The notes under the pieces were generated by a model. That model saw only the letters and a list, made by a program, of their open reading frames with translations, was not told where the DNA came from and did not search any database. A stretch of 64,000 nucleotides of DNA from Watersipora subatra (lineage: Eukaryota; Bryozoa; Gymnolaemata; Cheilostomatida; Watersiporidae). How positions within the stretch are numbered: position 1 is the stretch's first letter; every line of letters starts with the position of its first letter. The stretch covers positions 18,880,182-18,944,181 of the forward strand of contig NC_088711.1 of the NCBI RefSeq assembly GCF_963576615.1, given 5' to 3'. Position numbers and translations under genes: made by a program. Shown here in pieces: positions 12,176 to 22,830 of this stretch.

Positions 12176-12618
12176 GATATCAACAGCAGCGATGCGTCGC
12201 TCAAATGCGCAAAGACAATGAAGGTGCTACATGCTCTTTATCATTCCACCTTTTTAAATCTGAAATCCAAGGGATTCATGATTGGTGAACATAGATTTAA
12301 ATAACTATTCACATGCAGCCAACAAAAAACAGTTTACCCTAAAACAACAAATAGCAAATTTTAAATGAAAAAAACGTTGAAGTTTTGAGAAGATTAATAT
12401 GAAAGTCTGAGACATAAAAAAAAAGAAAAAATTCCTCAATTTGACCTAAATTTGCACTGATATATAAACTTTTAACATATGAGTTCCAACCACTTTCGAC
12501 TGAGCTTTCACACACACAAAAGCCTGGTGTTTACTCATTCGATGTTCAACAAAGAAGAAAACTTCGACAAATATCAACAGCGACACCGAAGAGAGTTGTA
12601 GCACAATGAAGCAAAAAT

Positions 12619-12690
12619 AGGTTCTACTGAGATTTGAACTCGGATCGCAGGATTCAGAGTCCTGAGTGCTAACCATTACACCATAGAACC
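12619..12690 (-). tRNA. tRNA-Gln (CTG), one T-stem mismatch
   Basis: Duplicate of the gene at 4,412. Confidence 0.87.
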
Positions 12691-13131
12691 GATATCAACA
12701 GCAGCGATGCGTCGTTCAATCGCGCAAAGGAAATGGAGGTGCTCTATGCTCTTTATCATTCAACCTTTTAAATTCTGAAATCCAAGGGAATCATGATTGG
12801 TGAATATAGATTTAGATAACTATTCACATGCAGCCAACAAAAAACAGGTTACCGTAAAACGACAAATAAAAATTTTGAATGAAAAAAAAACGTTGAATTT
12901 TTGATAAAATTAATTTGAAAGTCTGAGAATTAAAAAGGAGTAGAAGCTCTAATTTTGCCAAAATTTGAACTAATATAAAAACTTTTAACAGATGAGTTCC
13001 AACCACTTTCGACTGAGCTTTCACACACACAAAAGCCTGGTGTTTACTCATTCAATGTTCAACAAAAAAGATAACTCTGACAAAGATTGACAGCGACACC
13101 GAACAGAGTTGTAGCACAATGAAGCAAAAAT

Positions 13132-13202
13132 AGGTTCTACCGAGATTGAACTCGGATCACAGGATTCAAAGTCCTGAGTGCTAACCATTACACCACAGAA
13201 CC
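13132..13202 (-). tRNA. tRNA-Gln (TTG), T-loop short and acceptor change
   Basis: Duplicate of the gene at 4,925 with one further change, the last base of the 5' acceptor strand (GGTTCTG), which leaves a G-T pair. Confidence 0.7.
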
Positions 13203-13642
13203 GATATCAACAGCAGCGATGTGTCGTTCAATCGCGCAAAGATAATGGATGTGGTATATGCTCTTTATCATTCAACCTTTTAAAATCTGAAATCCAAGGG
13301 AATCATGATTAGTGAACATAGATTTCGAAAACTATTCACATGCAGCAAACAAAATAGGTTACTCTGAAACAACAAATAGCAAGCTTTAAATGAAAAACAA
13401 AACGTTTAAATTTTGATAAATACGAAAGTCTGAGACATAAAAAAAAAGAAAAAAATCTATATGTTGACCTAAGTTTTCACTGACATTAAAAACTTTTAAC
13501 AGATGAGTTCCAAACACTTTCGACTGAGCTTTCACGCACACAAAAGCCTTGTGTTTACTCATTTGATGTTCAATAAAAAAGAAAACTTTGACAAAGATTG
13601 ACAGCGACACCGAAGAAAGTTGTAGCACAATGAAGCAAAAAT

Positions 13643-13713
13643 AGGTTCTACCGAGATTGAACTCGGATCGCAGGATTAAAAGTCCTGAGTGCTAACCATT
13701 ACACCATAGAACC
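13643..13713 (-). tRNA. tRNA-Gln-derived, anticodon TTT (Lys type)
   Basis: Duplicate of the gene at 5,436 with the same anticodon switch and the same T-loop deletion. Confidence 0.75.
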
Positions 13714-14156
13714 GATATCAACAGCAGCGATGTGTCGTTCAATCGCGCAAAGATAATGGATGTGGTATATGCTCTTTATCATTCAACCTTTTAAAATCTG
13801 AAATCCAAGGGAATCATGATTGGTGAATATAGATTTAGATAACTATTCACATGCAGCCAACAAAAAACAGGTTATCGTAAAACGACAAATAAAAACTTTG
13901 AATGAAAAAAAAAACGTTGAATTTTTGATAAAATTAATATGAAAGTCTGAGAACTAAAAAGGAGTAAAAGCTCTTACTTTGCCAAAATTTTCACTGATAC
14001 TAAAAGCCCTTTACAGATGAGTTCCAACCACTTTCGACGGAGCTTTCACGCACACAAAAGCCTGGTGTTTACTCATTCGATGTTCAACAAAGAAGAAAAT
14101 TTCGAAAAAGACTGACAGCGACACCGAAGAGAATAGTAGCACGATGAAGCAAAAAT

Positions 14157-14228
14157 AGGTTCTACCAAGATTTGACTTCGGATCGCAGGATTCAAAGTCC
14201 TGAGTGCTAACCATTACACCATAGAACC
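14157..14228 (-). pseudogene. tRNA-Gln (TTG), damaged T arm
   Basis: Duplicate of the gene at 5,950. Confidence 0.65.
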
Positions 14229-14668
14229 GATGTCAACAGCAGCATGCGTCGTTCAGTTGCGCAAAGATAATGGATGTGGTAAATGCTCCTTATCATTCAA
14301 CCTTTTAAAGTCTGAAATCCAAGGGAATCATGATTGGTGAACATAGACTTAAATAACTACTCACATGCAGCCAACAAAATAGGTTACTCTGAAACAACAA
14401 ATAGCAAGCTTTAAACGAAAAACAAAACGTTGAAGTTTTGATAAAATTATTATGAAAGTCTGAGAACAAAAATTGAGAAAAAGCTCTAATTTTGCCTAAG
14501 TTTGCACTGATATATAAATTTTTAACGAATAAGTTCCAACCACGTTCGACTGAGCTTTCACACACACAAAAGCCTGGTGTTTACTCATTCAATGTTAAAA
14601 AAAAAAGATAACTCTGACAAAGATTGACAGCGACACCAAACAGGGTTGTAGCACAATGAAGAAAAAAT

Positions 14669-14740
14669 AGGGTCTACCGAGATTTGAACTCGGATCGCAG
14701 GATTCAAAGTCCTGAGTGCTAACCATTACACCATAGAACC
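14669..14740 (-). tRNA. tRNA-Gln (TTG), one acceptor mismatch
   Basis: Duplicate of the gene at 6,462; the terminator T run is shorter here (six T). Confidence 0.8.
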
Positions 14741-15179
14741 GATATCAACAGCAGCGATGTGTCGTTGAATTGCGCAAAGATAATGGAGGTGGTATATGCT
14801 CTTTATCATTCCACCTTTTTAAATCTGAAATCCAAGGGAATCATAATTAGTGAACATAGATTTAGATAACTATTCACATGCAGCAAACAAAATAGGTTAC
14901 TCTGAAACAACATATAGCAAGCTTTAAATGAAAAACAAGACGTTTAATTTTTGATAAATATGAAAGTCTGAGACATAAAAAAAAGAAAAAAATCTATATA
15001 TTGACCTAAATTTTCACTGACATTAAAAACCTTTAACAGATCAGTTCCAAACACTTTCGACTGAGCTTTCACGCACACAAAAGCCTTGTGTTTACTCATT
15101 CGATGTTCAATGAAAAAGAAAACTTTGACAAAGATTGACAGCGACACCGAAGAGAGTTGTAGCACAATGAAGCAAAAAT

Positions 15180-15251
15180 AGGTTCTACCGAGATTTGAAC
15201 TCGGATCGCAGGATTCAAAGTCCTGAGTGCTAACCATTACACCATAGAACC
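15180..15251 (-). tRNA. tRNA-Gln (TTG), consensus
   Basis: Duplicate of the gene at 6,974; exact consensus. Confidence 0.95.
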
Positions 15252-15691
15252 GATATCAACAGCAGCGATGCGTCGTTCAATCGCGCAAAGGAAATGGAGG
15301 TGCTCTATGCTCTTTATCATTCAACCTTTTAAAATCTGAAATCCAAGAGAATCATGATTGGTGAATATAGATTTAGATATCTATTCACATGCAGCCAACA
15401 AAAAACAGGTTACCGTAAAACAACAAATAAAAACTTTGAATGAAAATAAACGTTGAATTTTTGATAAAATTAATTTGAAAGTCTGAGAATTAAAAAGGAG
15501 TAGAAGCTCTAATTTTGCCAAAAATTGAACTAATACAAAAACTTTTAACAGATGAGTTTCAACCACTTTCGACTGAGCTTTCACACACACAAAAGCCTGG
15601 TGTTTACTCATTCGATGTTCAACAAAGAAGAAAACTTCGACAAATATCAACAGCGACACCGAAGAGAGTTGTAGCACAATGAAGCAAAAAT

Positions 15692-15763
15692 AGGTTCTAC
15701 CGAGATTTGAACTTGGATCGCAGGATTCAGAGTCCTGAGTGCTAACCATTACACCATAGAACC
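15692..15763 (-). tRNA. tRNA-Gln (CTG), one T-stem mismatch
   Basis: Duplicate of the intact gene at 7,486 but with a T-stem A-C mismatch, a mutation that arose after the block duplication. Confidence 0.87.
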
Positions 15764-16199
15764 GATATCAACAGCAGCGATGCGTCGTTCAATCGCGCAA
15801 AGGAAATGGAGGTGCTCTTTGCTCTTTATCATTCAACCTTTTAAAATCTGAAATCCAAGGGAATCATGATTGGTGAATATAGATTTAAATAACTATTCAC
15901 ATGCAGCCAACAAAATTGGTTACTTTGAAACAACAAATAGTAAGTTTTAAATGAAATACAAAACGTTTAATTTTCAATAAATATGAAAGTCTGAGAACTA
16001 AAAATGAGAAAAAGCTGTAATTTTGCCTAATTTTGCACTGATATATAAACTTTTAACGAATAAGTTCCAACCACGTACTACTGAGCTTTCAAACACACAA
16101 AAGCCTGGTGTTTACTCATTCAATGTTCAACAAAAAAGATAACTTTGACAAAGATTGACAGCGACACCGAAGAGAGTTGTAGCACAATGAAGCAAAAAT

Positions 16200-16271
16200 A
16201 GGTTCTACCGAGATTTGAACTCGGATCGCAGGATTCAGAGTCCTGAGTGCTAACCATTACACCATAGAACC
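16200..16271 (-). tRNA. tRNA-Gln (CTG), consensus, extra monomer
   Basis: Exact consensus gene in the one monomer present only in higher-order copy 2. Its spacer (15,900-16,130) is of a diverged subtype. Confidence 0.95.
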
Positions 16272-16712
16272 GATATCAACAGCAGCGATGCGTCGTTCAA
16301 TCGCGCAAAGGAAATGGAGGTGCTCTTTGCTCTTTATCATTCAACCTTTTAAAGTCTGAAATCCAAGGGAATCATGATTGGTGAATATAGATTTAGATAT
16401 CTATTCACATGCAGCCAACAAAATTGGTTACTCTGAAACAACAAATAGTAAGCTTTAAATGAAAAACAAAACCTTGAAGTTTTGATGAAATTATTATGAA
16501 AGTCTGAGAACTTAAAACAAGAAAAAGCTCTAATTTTGCCTAGATTTGCACTAATATATAAACTTTTAACGAATAAGTTCCAACCACGTTCGACTGAGCT
16601 TTCAAACACACAAAAGCCTGGTGTTCACTCATTCAATGTTCAACAAAAAAGATAACTTTGACAAAGATTGACAGCGACACCAAAGAGAGTTGTAGCACAA
16701 TGAAGCAAAAAT

Positions 16713-16784
16713 AGGTTTTACCGAGATTTGAACTCAGATCGCAGGATTCAAAGTCCTGAGTGCTAACCATTACACCATAGAACC
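16713..16784 (-). tRNA. tRNA-Gln (TTG), one acceptor mismatch
   Basis: Duplicate of the gene at 7,999. Confidence 0.82.
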
Positions 16785-17225
16785 GATATCAACAGCAGCG
16801 ATGCGTCGTTCAATCGCGCAAAGGAAATGGAGGTGCTCTTTGCTCTTTATCATTCAACCTTTTAAAGTCTGAAATCCAAGGGAATCATGATTGGTGAATA
16901 TAGATTTAGATATCTATTCACATGCAGCCAACAAAAAACAGGTCACCGTAAAACGACAAATAAAAACTTTGAATGAAAAAAAAACTTTGAATTTTTGATA
17001 AAATTAATTTGAAAGTCTGAGAATTAAAAAGGAGTAGAAGCTCTAATTTTGCCAAAAATTGAACTAATATAAAAACTTTTAACAGATGAGTTCCAACCAC
17101 TTTCGACTGAGCTTTCACACACACAAAAGCCTGGTGTTTACTCATTCGATGTTCAACAAAGAAGAAAACTTCGACAAATATCAACAGCGACACCGAAGAG
17201 AGTTGTAGCACAATGAAGCAAAAAT

Positions 17226-17306
17226 AGGTTCTACCGAGATTTGAACTCGGATCGCAGGATTCAGAGTCCTGAGTGCTAACCATTGCACCATCGGTTCTAT
17301 AGAACC
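17226..17306 (-). pseudogene. tRNA-Gln (CTG) with palindromic insert in the 5' end
   Basis: Duplicate of the gene at 8,512; palindrome at 17,293-17,306. Confidence 0.75.
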
Positions 17307-17745
17307 GATGTCAACAGCAGCATGCGTCGTTCAATTGCGCAAAGATAATGGATGTGGTATATGCTCCTTATCATTCAACCTTTTAAAGTCTGAAATCCAA
17401 GGGAATCATGATTGGTGAACATAGATTTAAATAACTACTCACATGCAGCCAACAAAATAGGTTACTCTGAAACAACAAATAGCAAGCTTTAAATGAAAAA
17501 CAAAACGTTGAAGTTTTGATAAAATTATTATGAAAGTCTGAGAACAAAAATTGAGAAAAAGCTCTAATTTTGCCTAAATTTGCACTGATATATACATTTT
17601 TAACGAATAAGTTCCAACCACGTTCGACTGAGCTTTCACACATACAAAAGACTGGTGTTTACTCATTTGATGTTCAATAAAAAAGAGAACTTTGACAAAG
17701 ATTGACATCGACACCGATGAGAGTTGTAGCACAATGAAGAAAAAT

Positions 17746-17816
17746 AGGTTTTCCGAAATTTGAACTTGGATCGCAGGATTCAGAGTCCTGAGTGCTAACC
17801 ATTACACCATAGAACT
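17746..17816 (-). pseudogene. Decayed tRNA-Gln (CTG)
   Basis: Duplicate of the gene at 9,032. Confidence 0.7.
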
Positions 17817-18257
17817 GATATCAACAGCAGCGATGTGTCGTTCAATCGCGCAAAGATAATGGATGTGGTATATTCTCTTTATCAATCAACTTTTTAAAAT
17901 CTGAAATCCAAAGGAATCACGATTGGTGAACATAGATTTAAATAACTAATCAAATGCAGCCAACAAAAAACAGGTTACCCTAAAACAACAAATAAAAACT
18001 TTGAATGAAAAAAAAACGTTGAAGTTTTGATAAAATTAATTTGAAAGTCTGAGAATTAAAAAGGAGTAAAAGCTCTAAATTTGCCAAAATTTGAACTAAT
18101 ATAAAAACTTTTAACAGATGAGTTCCAACCACTTTCGACTGAGCTTTCACACACACAAAAGCCTGGTGTTTACTCATTCAATGTCCAACAAAAAAGATAA
18201 CTCTGACAAAGATTGACAGCGACACCGAACAGAGTTGTAGCACAATGAAGCAAAAAT

Positions 18258-18329
18258 AGGTTCTACCGAGATTTGAACTCGGATCGCAGGATTCAGAGTC
18301 CTGAGTGCTAACCATTACACCATAGAACC
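18258..18329 (-). tRNA. tRNA-Gln (CTG), consensus
   Basis: Duplicate of the gene at 9,544; exact consensus. Confidence 0.95.
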
Positions 18330-18769
18330 GATATCAACAGCAGCGATGCGTCGTTGAATTGCGCAAAGATAATGGAGGTGGTATATGCTCTTTATCATTC
18401 CACCTATTTAAATCTGAAATCCAAAGGAATCATGATTAGTGAACATAGATTTAGATAACTATTCACATGCAGCAAACAAAATAGGTTACTCTGAAACAAC
18501 AAAGAGCAAGCTTTAAATGAAAAACAAGACGTTTAATTTTTGATAAATATGAAAGTCTGAGACATAAAAAAAAAGAAAAAAATCTATAGGTTGACCTAAA
18601 TTTTCACTGACATTAAAAACCTTTAACAGATCAGTTCCAAACACTTTCGACTGAGCTTTCACGCACACAAAAGCCTTGTGTTTACTCATTTGATGTTCAA
18701 TGAAAAAAAAAATTTTGACAAAGATTGACAGCGACACCGAAGAGAGTTGTAGCACAATGAAGCAAAAAT

Positions 18770-18841
18770 AGGTTCTACCGAGATTTGAACTCGGATCGCA
18801 GGATTCAGAGTCCTGAGTGCTAACCATTACACTTAAGAACC
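18770..18841 (-). tRNA. tRNA-Gln (CTG), altered 5' acceptor end
   Basis: Duplicate of the gene at 10,056. Confidence 0.78.
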
Positions 18842-19283
18842 GATATCAACAGCAGCGATGCGTCGTTCAATTGCGCAAAGAAAATAGAGGTGCTCTATGC
18901 TCTTTATTATTCAACCTTTTAAAATCTGAAATCCAAGGGAATCATGATTGGTGAATATTGATTGAGATATCTATTCACATGCAGCCAACAAAAAACAGGT
19001 TACCGTAAAACAACAAATAGCAAACTTTGAATGAAAAAAAACCGTTGAAGTTTTGATAAAATTAATATGAAAGTCTGAGAATTAAAAAGGAGTAAAAGCT
19101 CTAACTTTGCCAAAGATTGAACTAATATAAAAACTTTTAAAAGATGAGTTCCAACCACTTTCGACTGAGCTTTCACACACACAAAAGCCTGGTGTTTACT
19201 CATTCGATGTTCAACAAAGAAGAAAACTTCGACAAATATCAACAGCGACACCGAAGAGAGTTGTAGCACAATGAAGCAAAAAC

Positions 19284-19355
19284 AGGTTCTACCGAGATTT
19301 GAATTTGGATCGTAGGATTCAGAGTCCTGAGTGCTAACCATTACACTTAAGAACC
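19284..19355 (-). tRNA. Chimeric tRNA-Gln (CTG) at the end of higher-order copy 2
   Basis: The 3' half matches the gene at 10,570 (same T-stem mismatches). The 5' acceptor end matches the type at 10,056 and 18,770, as does the flank beyond it. This looks like a recombination joint inside the tRNA gene. Confidence 0.72.
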
Positions 19356-19795
19356 GATATCAACAGCAGCGATGCGTCGTTCAATCGCGCAAAGGAAATG
19401 GAGGTGTTCTATGCTCTTTATCATTCAACCTTTTAAAATCTGAAATCCAAGGGAATCATGATTGGTGAATATACATTTAGATATCTATTCACATGCAGCC
19501 AACAAAAAACAGGTTACCGTAAAACGACAAATAGCAAACTTTGAATGAAAAAAAACCGTTGAAGTTTTGATAAAATTAATATGAAAGTCTGAGAATTAAA
19601 AAGGAGTAAAAGCTCTAACTTTGCCAAAATTTTCACTGATATTAAAAACTTTTTACAGATGAGTTCCAACCACTTTTGACTGAGCTTTCACACACACAAA
19701 AGCCTGGTGTTTACTCATTCGATGTTCAACAAAAAAAACCTTTGACAAAGATTGACAGCGACACCGAACAGAGTTGTAGCACAATGAAGCAAAAT

Positions 19796-19867
19796 AGGTT
19801 CTACCGAGATTTGAACTCGGATCGCAGGATTCAGAGTCCTGAGTGCTAACCATTACACCATAGAACC
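19796..19867 (-). tRNA. tRNA-Gln (CTG), consensus
   Basis: Exact consensus; the terminator T run is four rather than five bases. Confidence 0.94.
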
Positions 19868-20308
19868 GATATCAACAGCAGCGATGTGTCCTTCAATCGC
19901 ACAAAGATAATGGATGTGGTATATGCTCTTTATCATTCAACCTTTTAAAATCTGAAATCCAACAGAATCATGATTGGTGAACATAGATTTAAATAACTAT
20001 TCACATGCAGCCAACAAAATTGGTTACTCTGAAACAACAAATAGTAAGCTTTAAATGAAAAACAAAACCTTGAAGTTTTGATGAAATTATTATGAAAGTC
20101 TGAGAACTTAAAACAAGAAAAAGCTCTAATTTTGCCTAGATTTGCACTAATATATAAACTTTTAACGAATAAGTTCCAACCACGTTCGACTGAGCTTTCA
20201 AACACACAAAAGCCTGGTGTTCACTCATTCAATGTTCAACAAAAAAGATAACTTTGACAAAGATTGACAGCGACACCGAAGAGAGTTGTAGCACAATGAA
20301 GCAAAAAT

Positions 20309-20380
20309 AGCTTTTACCGAGATTTGAACTCAGATCGCAGGATTCAAAGTCCTGAGTGCTAACCATTACACCATAGAACC
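20309..20380 (-). tRNA. tRNA-Gln (TTG), two acceptor mismatches
   Basis: Related to the gene at 7,999 with a further change next to the discriminator; two of the seven acceptor pairs are lost. Confidence 0.72.
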
Positions 20381-20821
20381 GATATCAACAGCAGCGATGT
20401 GTCGTTCAATCGCACAAAGATAATGGATGTGGTATATGCTCTTTATCATTCAACCTTTTTAAATCTGAAATCCAAGGGAATCATGATTGGTGAATATAGA
20501 TTTAGATGACTATTCACATGCAGCCAACAAAAAACAGGTTATCGTAAAACGACAAATAAAAACTTTGAATGAAAAAAAAAACGTTGAATTTTTGATAAAA
20601 TTAATATGAAAGTCTGAGAATTAAAAGGAGTAGAAGCTCTAATTTTGCCAAAATTTTCACTGATATATAAACTTTTAACAGATGAATTTCAACCACTTTC
20701 GATCGAATTTTCACACATTCAAAAGCCTGGTGTTTACTCATTCGATGTTCAATAAAAAAGAAAACTATGACGAAGATTGACAGCGACACCAAAGAGAGTT
20801 GTCACACAATGAAGCAAAAAT

Positions 20822-20893
20822 AGGTTCTACCTAGATTTGAACTTGGATCGCAGGATTCAGAGTCCTGAGTGCTAACCATTACACTATAGAACC
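20822..20893 (-). tRNA. tRNA-Gln (CTG), diverged
   Basis: One T-stem mismatch and a change beside the 5' acceptor strand (TATAGTG). It lies in a monomer outside the higher-order duplication. Confidence 0.75.
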
Positions 20894-21335
20894 AATATCA
20901 ACAGCAGCGATGTGTCGCTCAAATGCGCAAAGATAATGGAGGTGGTATATGCTCTTTATCATTCAACCTTTTCAAATCTGAAATCCAAGGGAATCATGAT
21001 TGGTGAATATAGATTTAAATAACTATTCACATGCAGCCAACAAAAAACAGGTTATCATAAAACGACAAATAAAAACTTTGAATGAAAAAAAAAACGTTGA
21101 ATTTTTGATAAAAGTAATTTGAAAGTCTGAGAATTAAAAAGGAGTAGAAACTCTAATTTTGCCAAAATTTGAACTAATATAAAAACTTTTAACAGATGAG
21201 TTCCAACCACTTTCGACTGAGCTTTCACGCACACAAAAGCCTGGTGTTTACTCATTCGATGTTCAACAAAGAAGAAAATTTCGACAAAGATTGACAGCGA
21301 CACCAAAGAGAGTAGTAGCACGGTGAAGCAAAAAT

Positions 21336-21407
21336 AGGTTCTACCGAGATTTGAACTCGGATCGCAGGATTCAAAGTCCTGAGTGCTAACCATTACACCA
21401 TAGAACC
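21336..21407 (-). tRNA. tRNA-Gln (TTG), consensus
   Basis: Exact consensus outside the duplicated block. Confidence 0.95.
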
Positions 21408-21847
21408 AGTATCAACAGCAGCGATGCGTCGTTCGATTGCGCAAAGATAATGGAGGTGCTCTATGCTCTTTATCATTCAACCTTTTTAAATCTGAAATCC
21501 AAGGGAATCATGATTAGTGAACATAGATTTAGATAACTATTCACATGCAGCAAACAAAATAGGTTACTCTGAAACAACAAATAGCAAGCTTTAAATGAAA
21601 AACAAGACGTTTAATTTTTGATAAATATGAAAGTCTGAGACATAAAAAAAAAGAAAAAAATCTATATGTTGACCTAAATTTTCACTGGCATTAAAAACCT
21701 TTAACAGATCAGTTCCAAACACTTTCGACTGAGCTTTCACGCACACAAAAGCCTTGTGTTTACTCATTTGATGTTCAATAAAAAAGAAAACTTTGACAAA
21801 GATTGACAGCGACACCGAAGAGAGTTGTAGCACAATGAAGCAAAAAT

Positions 21848-21919
21848 AGGTTCTACCGAGATTTGAACTCGGATCGCAGGATTCAGAGTCCTAAATACTA
21901 ACCATTACACCATAGAACC
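21848..21919 (-). tRNA. tRNA-Gln (CTG), weakened D stem
   Basis: Three changes between the D stem and the anticodon stem (GTATTTAGGA instead of GCACTCAGGA) replace Watson-Crick pairs with G-T pairs. Confidence 0.78.
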
Positions 21920-22360
21920 GATGCCAATAGCATCGATGTGTCGTTCAATTGCGCAAAGAAAATGGAGGTGCTCTATGCTCTTTATCATTCAATCTTTTAA
22001 AATCGGAAATCCAAGTGAATCATGATTGGTTAACATTGATTCAGATAACTTTTCTCATACAGCCCACAAAAAAACAGGTTACCCTAAAACAACAAATAAA
22101 AAACTTTGAATGAAAAAAGACGTTGAATTTTTGATAAAATTAATATGAAAGTCTGAGAATTAAAAGGAGTAGAAGCTCTAATTTTGCCAAAATTTGCACT
22201 GATATATGAACTTTTAACAGATGAATTCCAACCACTTTCGATTGAATTTTCACACACTCAAAAGCCTGGTGTTTACTCATTCGATGTTCAATAAAAAAGA
22301 AAACTTTGACGAAGATTGACAGCGACACTGAAGAGAGTTGTCGCACAATGAAGCAAAAAT

Positions 22361-22432
22361 AGGTTCTACCGAGATTTGAACTTGGATCACAGGATTCAAA
22401 GTCCTGAGTGCTAACCATTACACCATAGTTCC
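22361..22432 (-). pseudogene. Decayed tRNA-Gln (TTG), last of the array
   Basis: The 5' acceptor strand is GGAACTA and no longer pairs fully with the 3' strand, and the T stem has a mismatch. Last tRNA copy; terminal monomers of tandem arrays usually decay because they escape homogenisation. Confidence 0.7.
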
Positions 22433-22830
22433 AATGTCAACAGCAGCGTTGTGTCGTTCAATCTCTCAAAGACAATGAAGGTGCTACATGTTCTTTATCA
22501 TTCAACCTTTTAAAATCTGAAATCCAAGGGAATCATGATTGGTGAACATAGATCTACATGACTATTCACATGCAACCAACAAAAAATAGGTTACCCTAAA
22601 ACAACAAATAAAAAACTTCGAATGAAAACAAAAACGTTGAAGTTTTGATGAAATTAATATGAAAGTCTGAGAATTAAAAAGGAATAAAAGCTCTAATTTT
22701 GCCAAATATTGCACTGATATAAAAAATTTTAACAGATTAGTTCCAACCACTTTCGACTGAGCTTTCACACACACAAACGCCTGGTGTTTACTCTTTCGAT
22801 GTTCAACAAAAAAGAAAACTTTTCAAAGTT
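22433..22830. repeat. Partial terminal monomer of the tRNA array
   Basis: Spacer sequence continues after the last tRNA and stops near 22,830, just where the next tRNA's terminator would begin. It is followed by a short AT-rich direct repeat (CTTTCAAAGT-like). Confidence 0.85.

Larger units (their letters stand above)
10642..19355. repeat. Higher-order repeat copy 2 (17 monomers)
   Basis: Second copy of the 8.2-kb block, lying directly after the first. It carries one additional monomer (about 15,765-16,271, with the tRNA at 16,200) between the partners of the tRNAs at 7,486 and 7,999. A few single-base differences separate the copies, for example in the T stem at 15,692 and the 5' acceptor at 13,132. 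The copy ends in a tRNA (19,284) whose 3' half matches the partner at 10,570 but whose 5' acceptor end (TTAAGAACC on the plus strand) matches the preceding tRNA type at 18,770. Confidence 0.9.
1..22830 (-). repeat. Tandem array of ~512-bp monomers, each with a tRNA-Gln gene
   Basis: About 44.6 tandem monomers; spacing between successive tRNA genes is 510-520 bp throughout, mostly 512-513. Each monomer holds one 72-nt tRNA-Gln gene on the minus strand plus about 440 bp of AT-rich spacer. Spacers fall into at least three subtypes that differ in their middle: one with AAAAAGGAGTAGAAGCTC, one with an A-rich run followed by TCTATATGTTGACC, and one with AAAATTGAGAAAAAGCTC. The array is cut by the left edge of the window and ends on the right in a partial monomer with no tRNA. 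I see no protein gene or transposase inside it; open frames of 60-122 codons are a by-product of the repeated spacer. Tandem tRNA arrays are known in several eukaryotes, but I cannot say whether this one has been described. Confidence 0.97.

Noticed and set aside
1-22774. Many minus-strand open frames of 60-122 codons, repeated, starting MVSTQDSESCDPSS or MSKHQAFVCVKAQ
   Set aside because: They are the tRNA gene and spacer read as protein. They recur because the monomer recurs, and frames break with single-base spacer changes.
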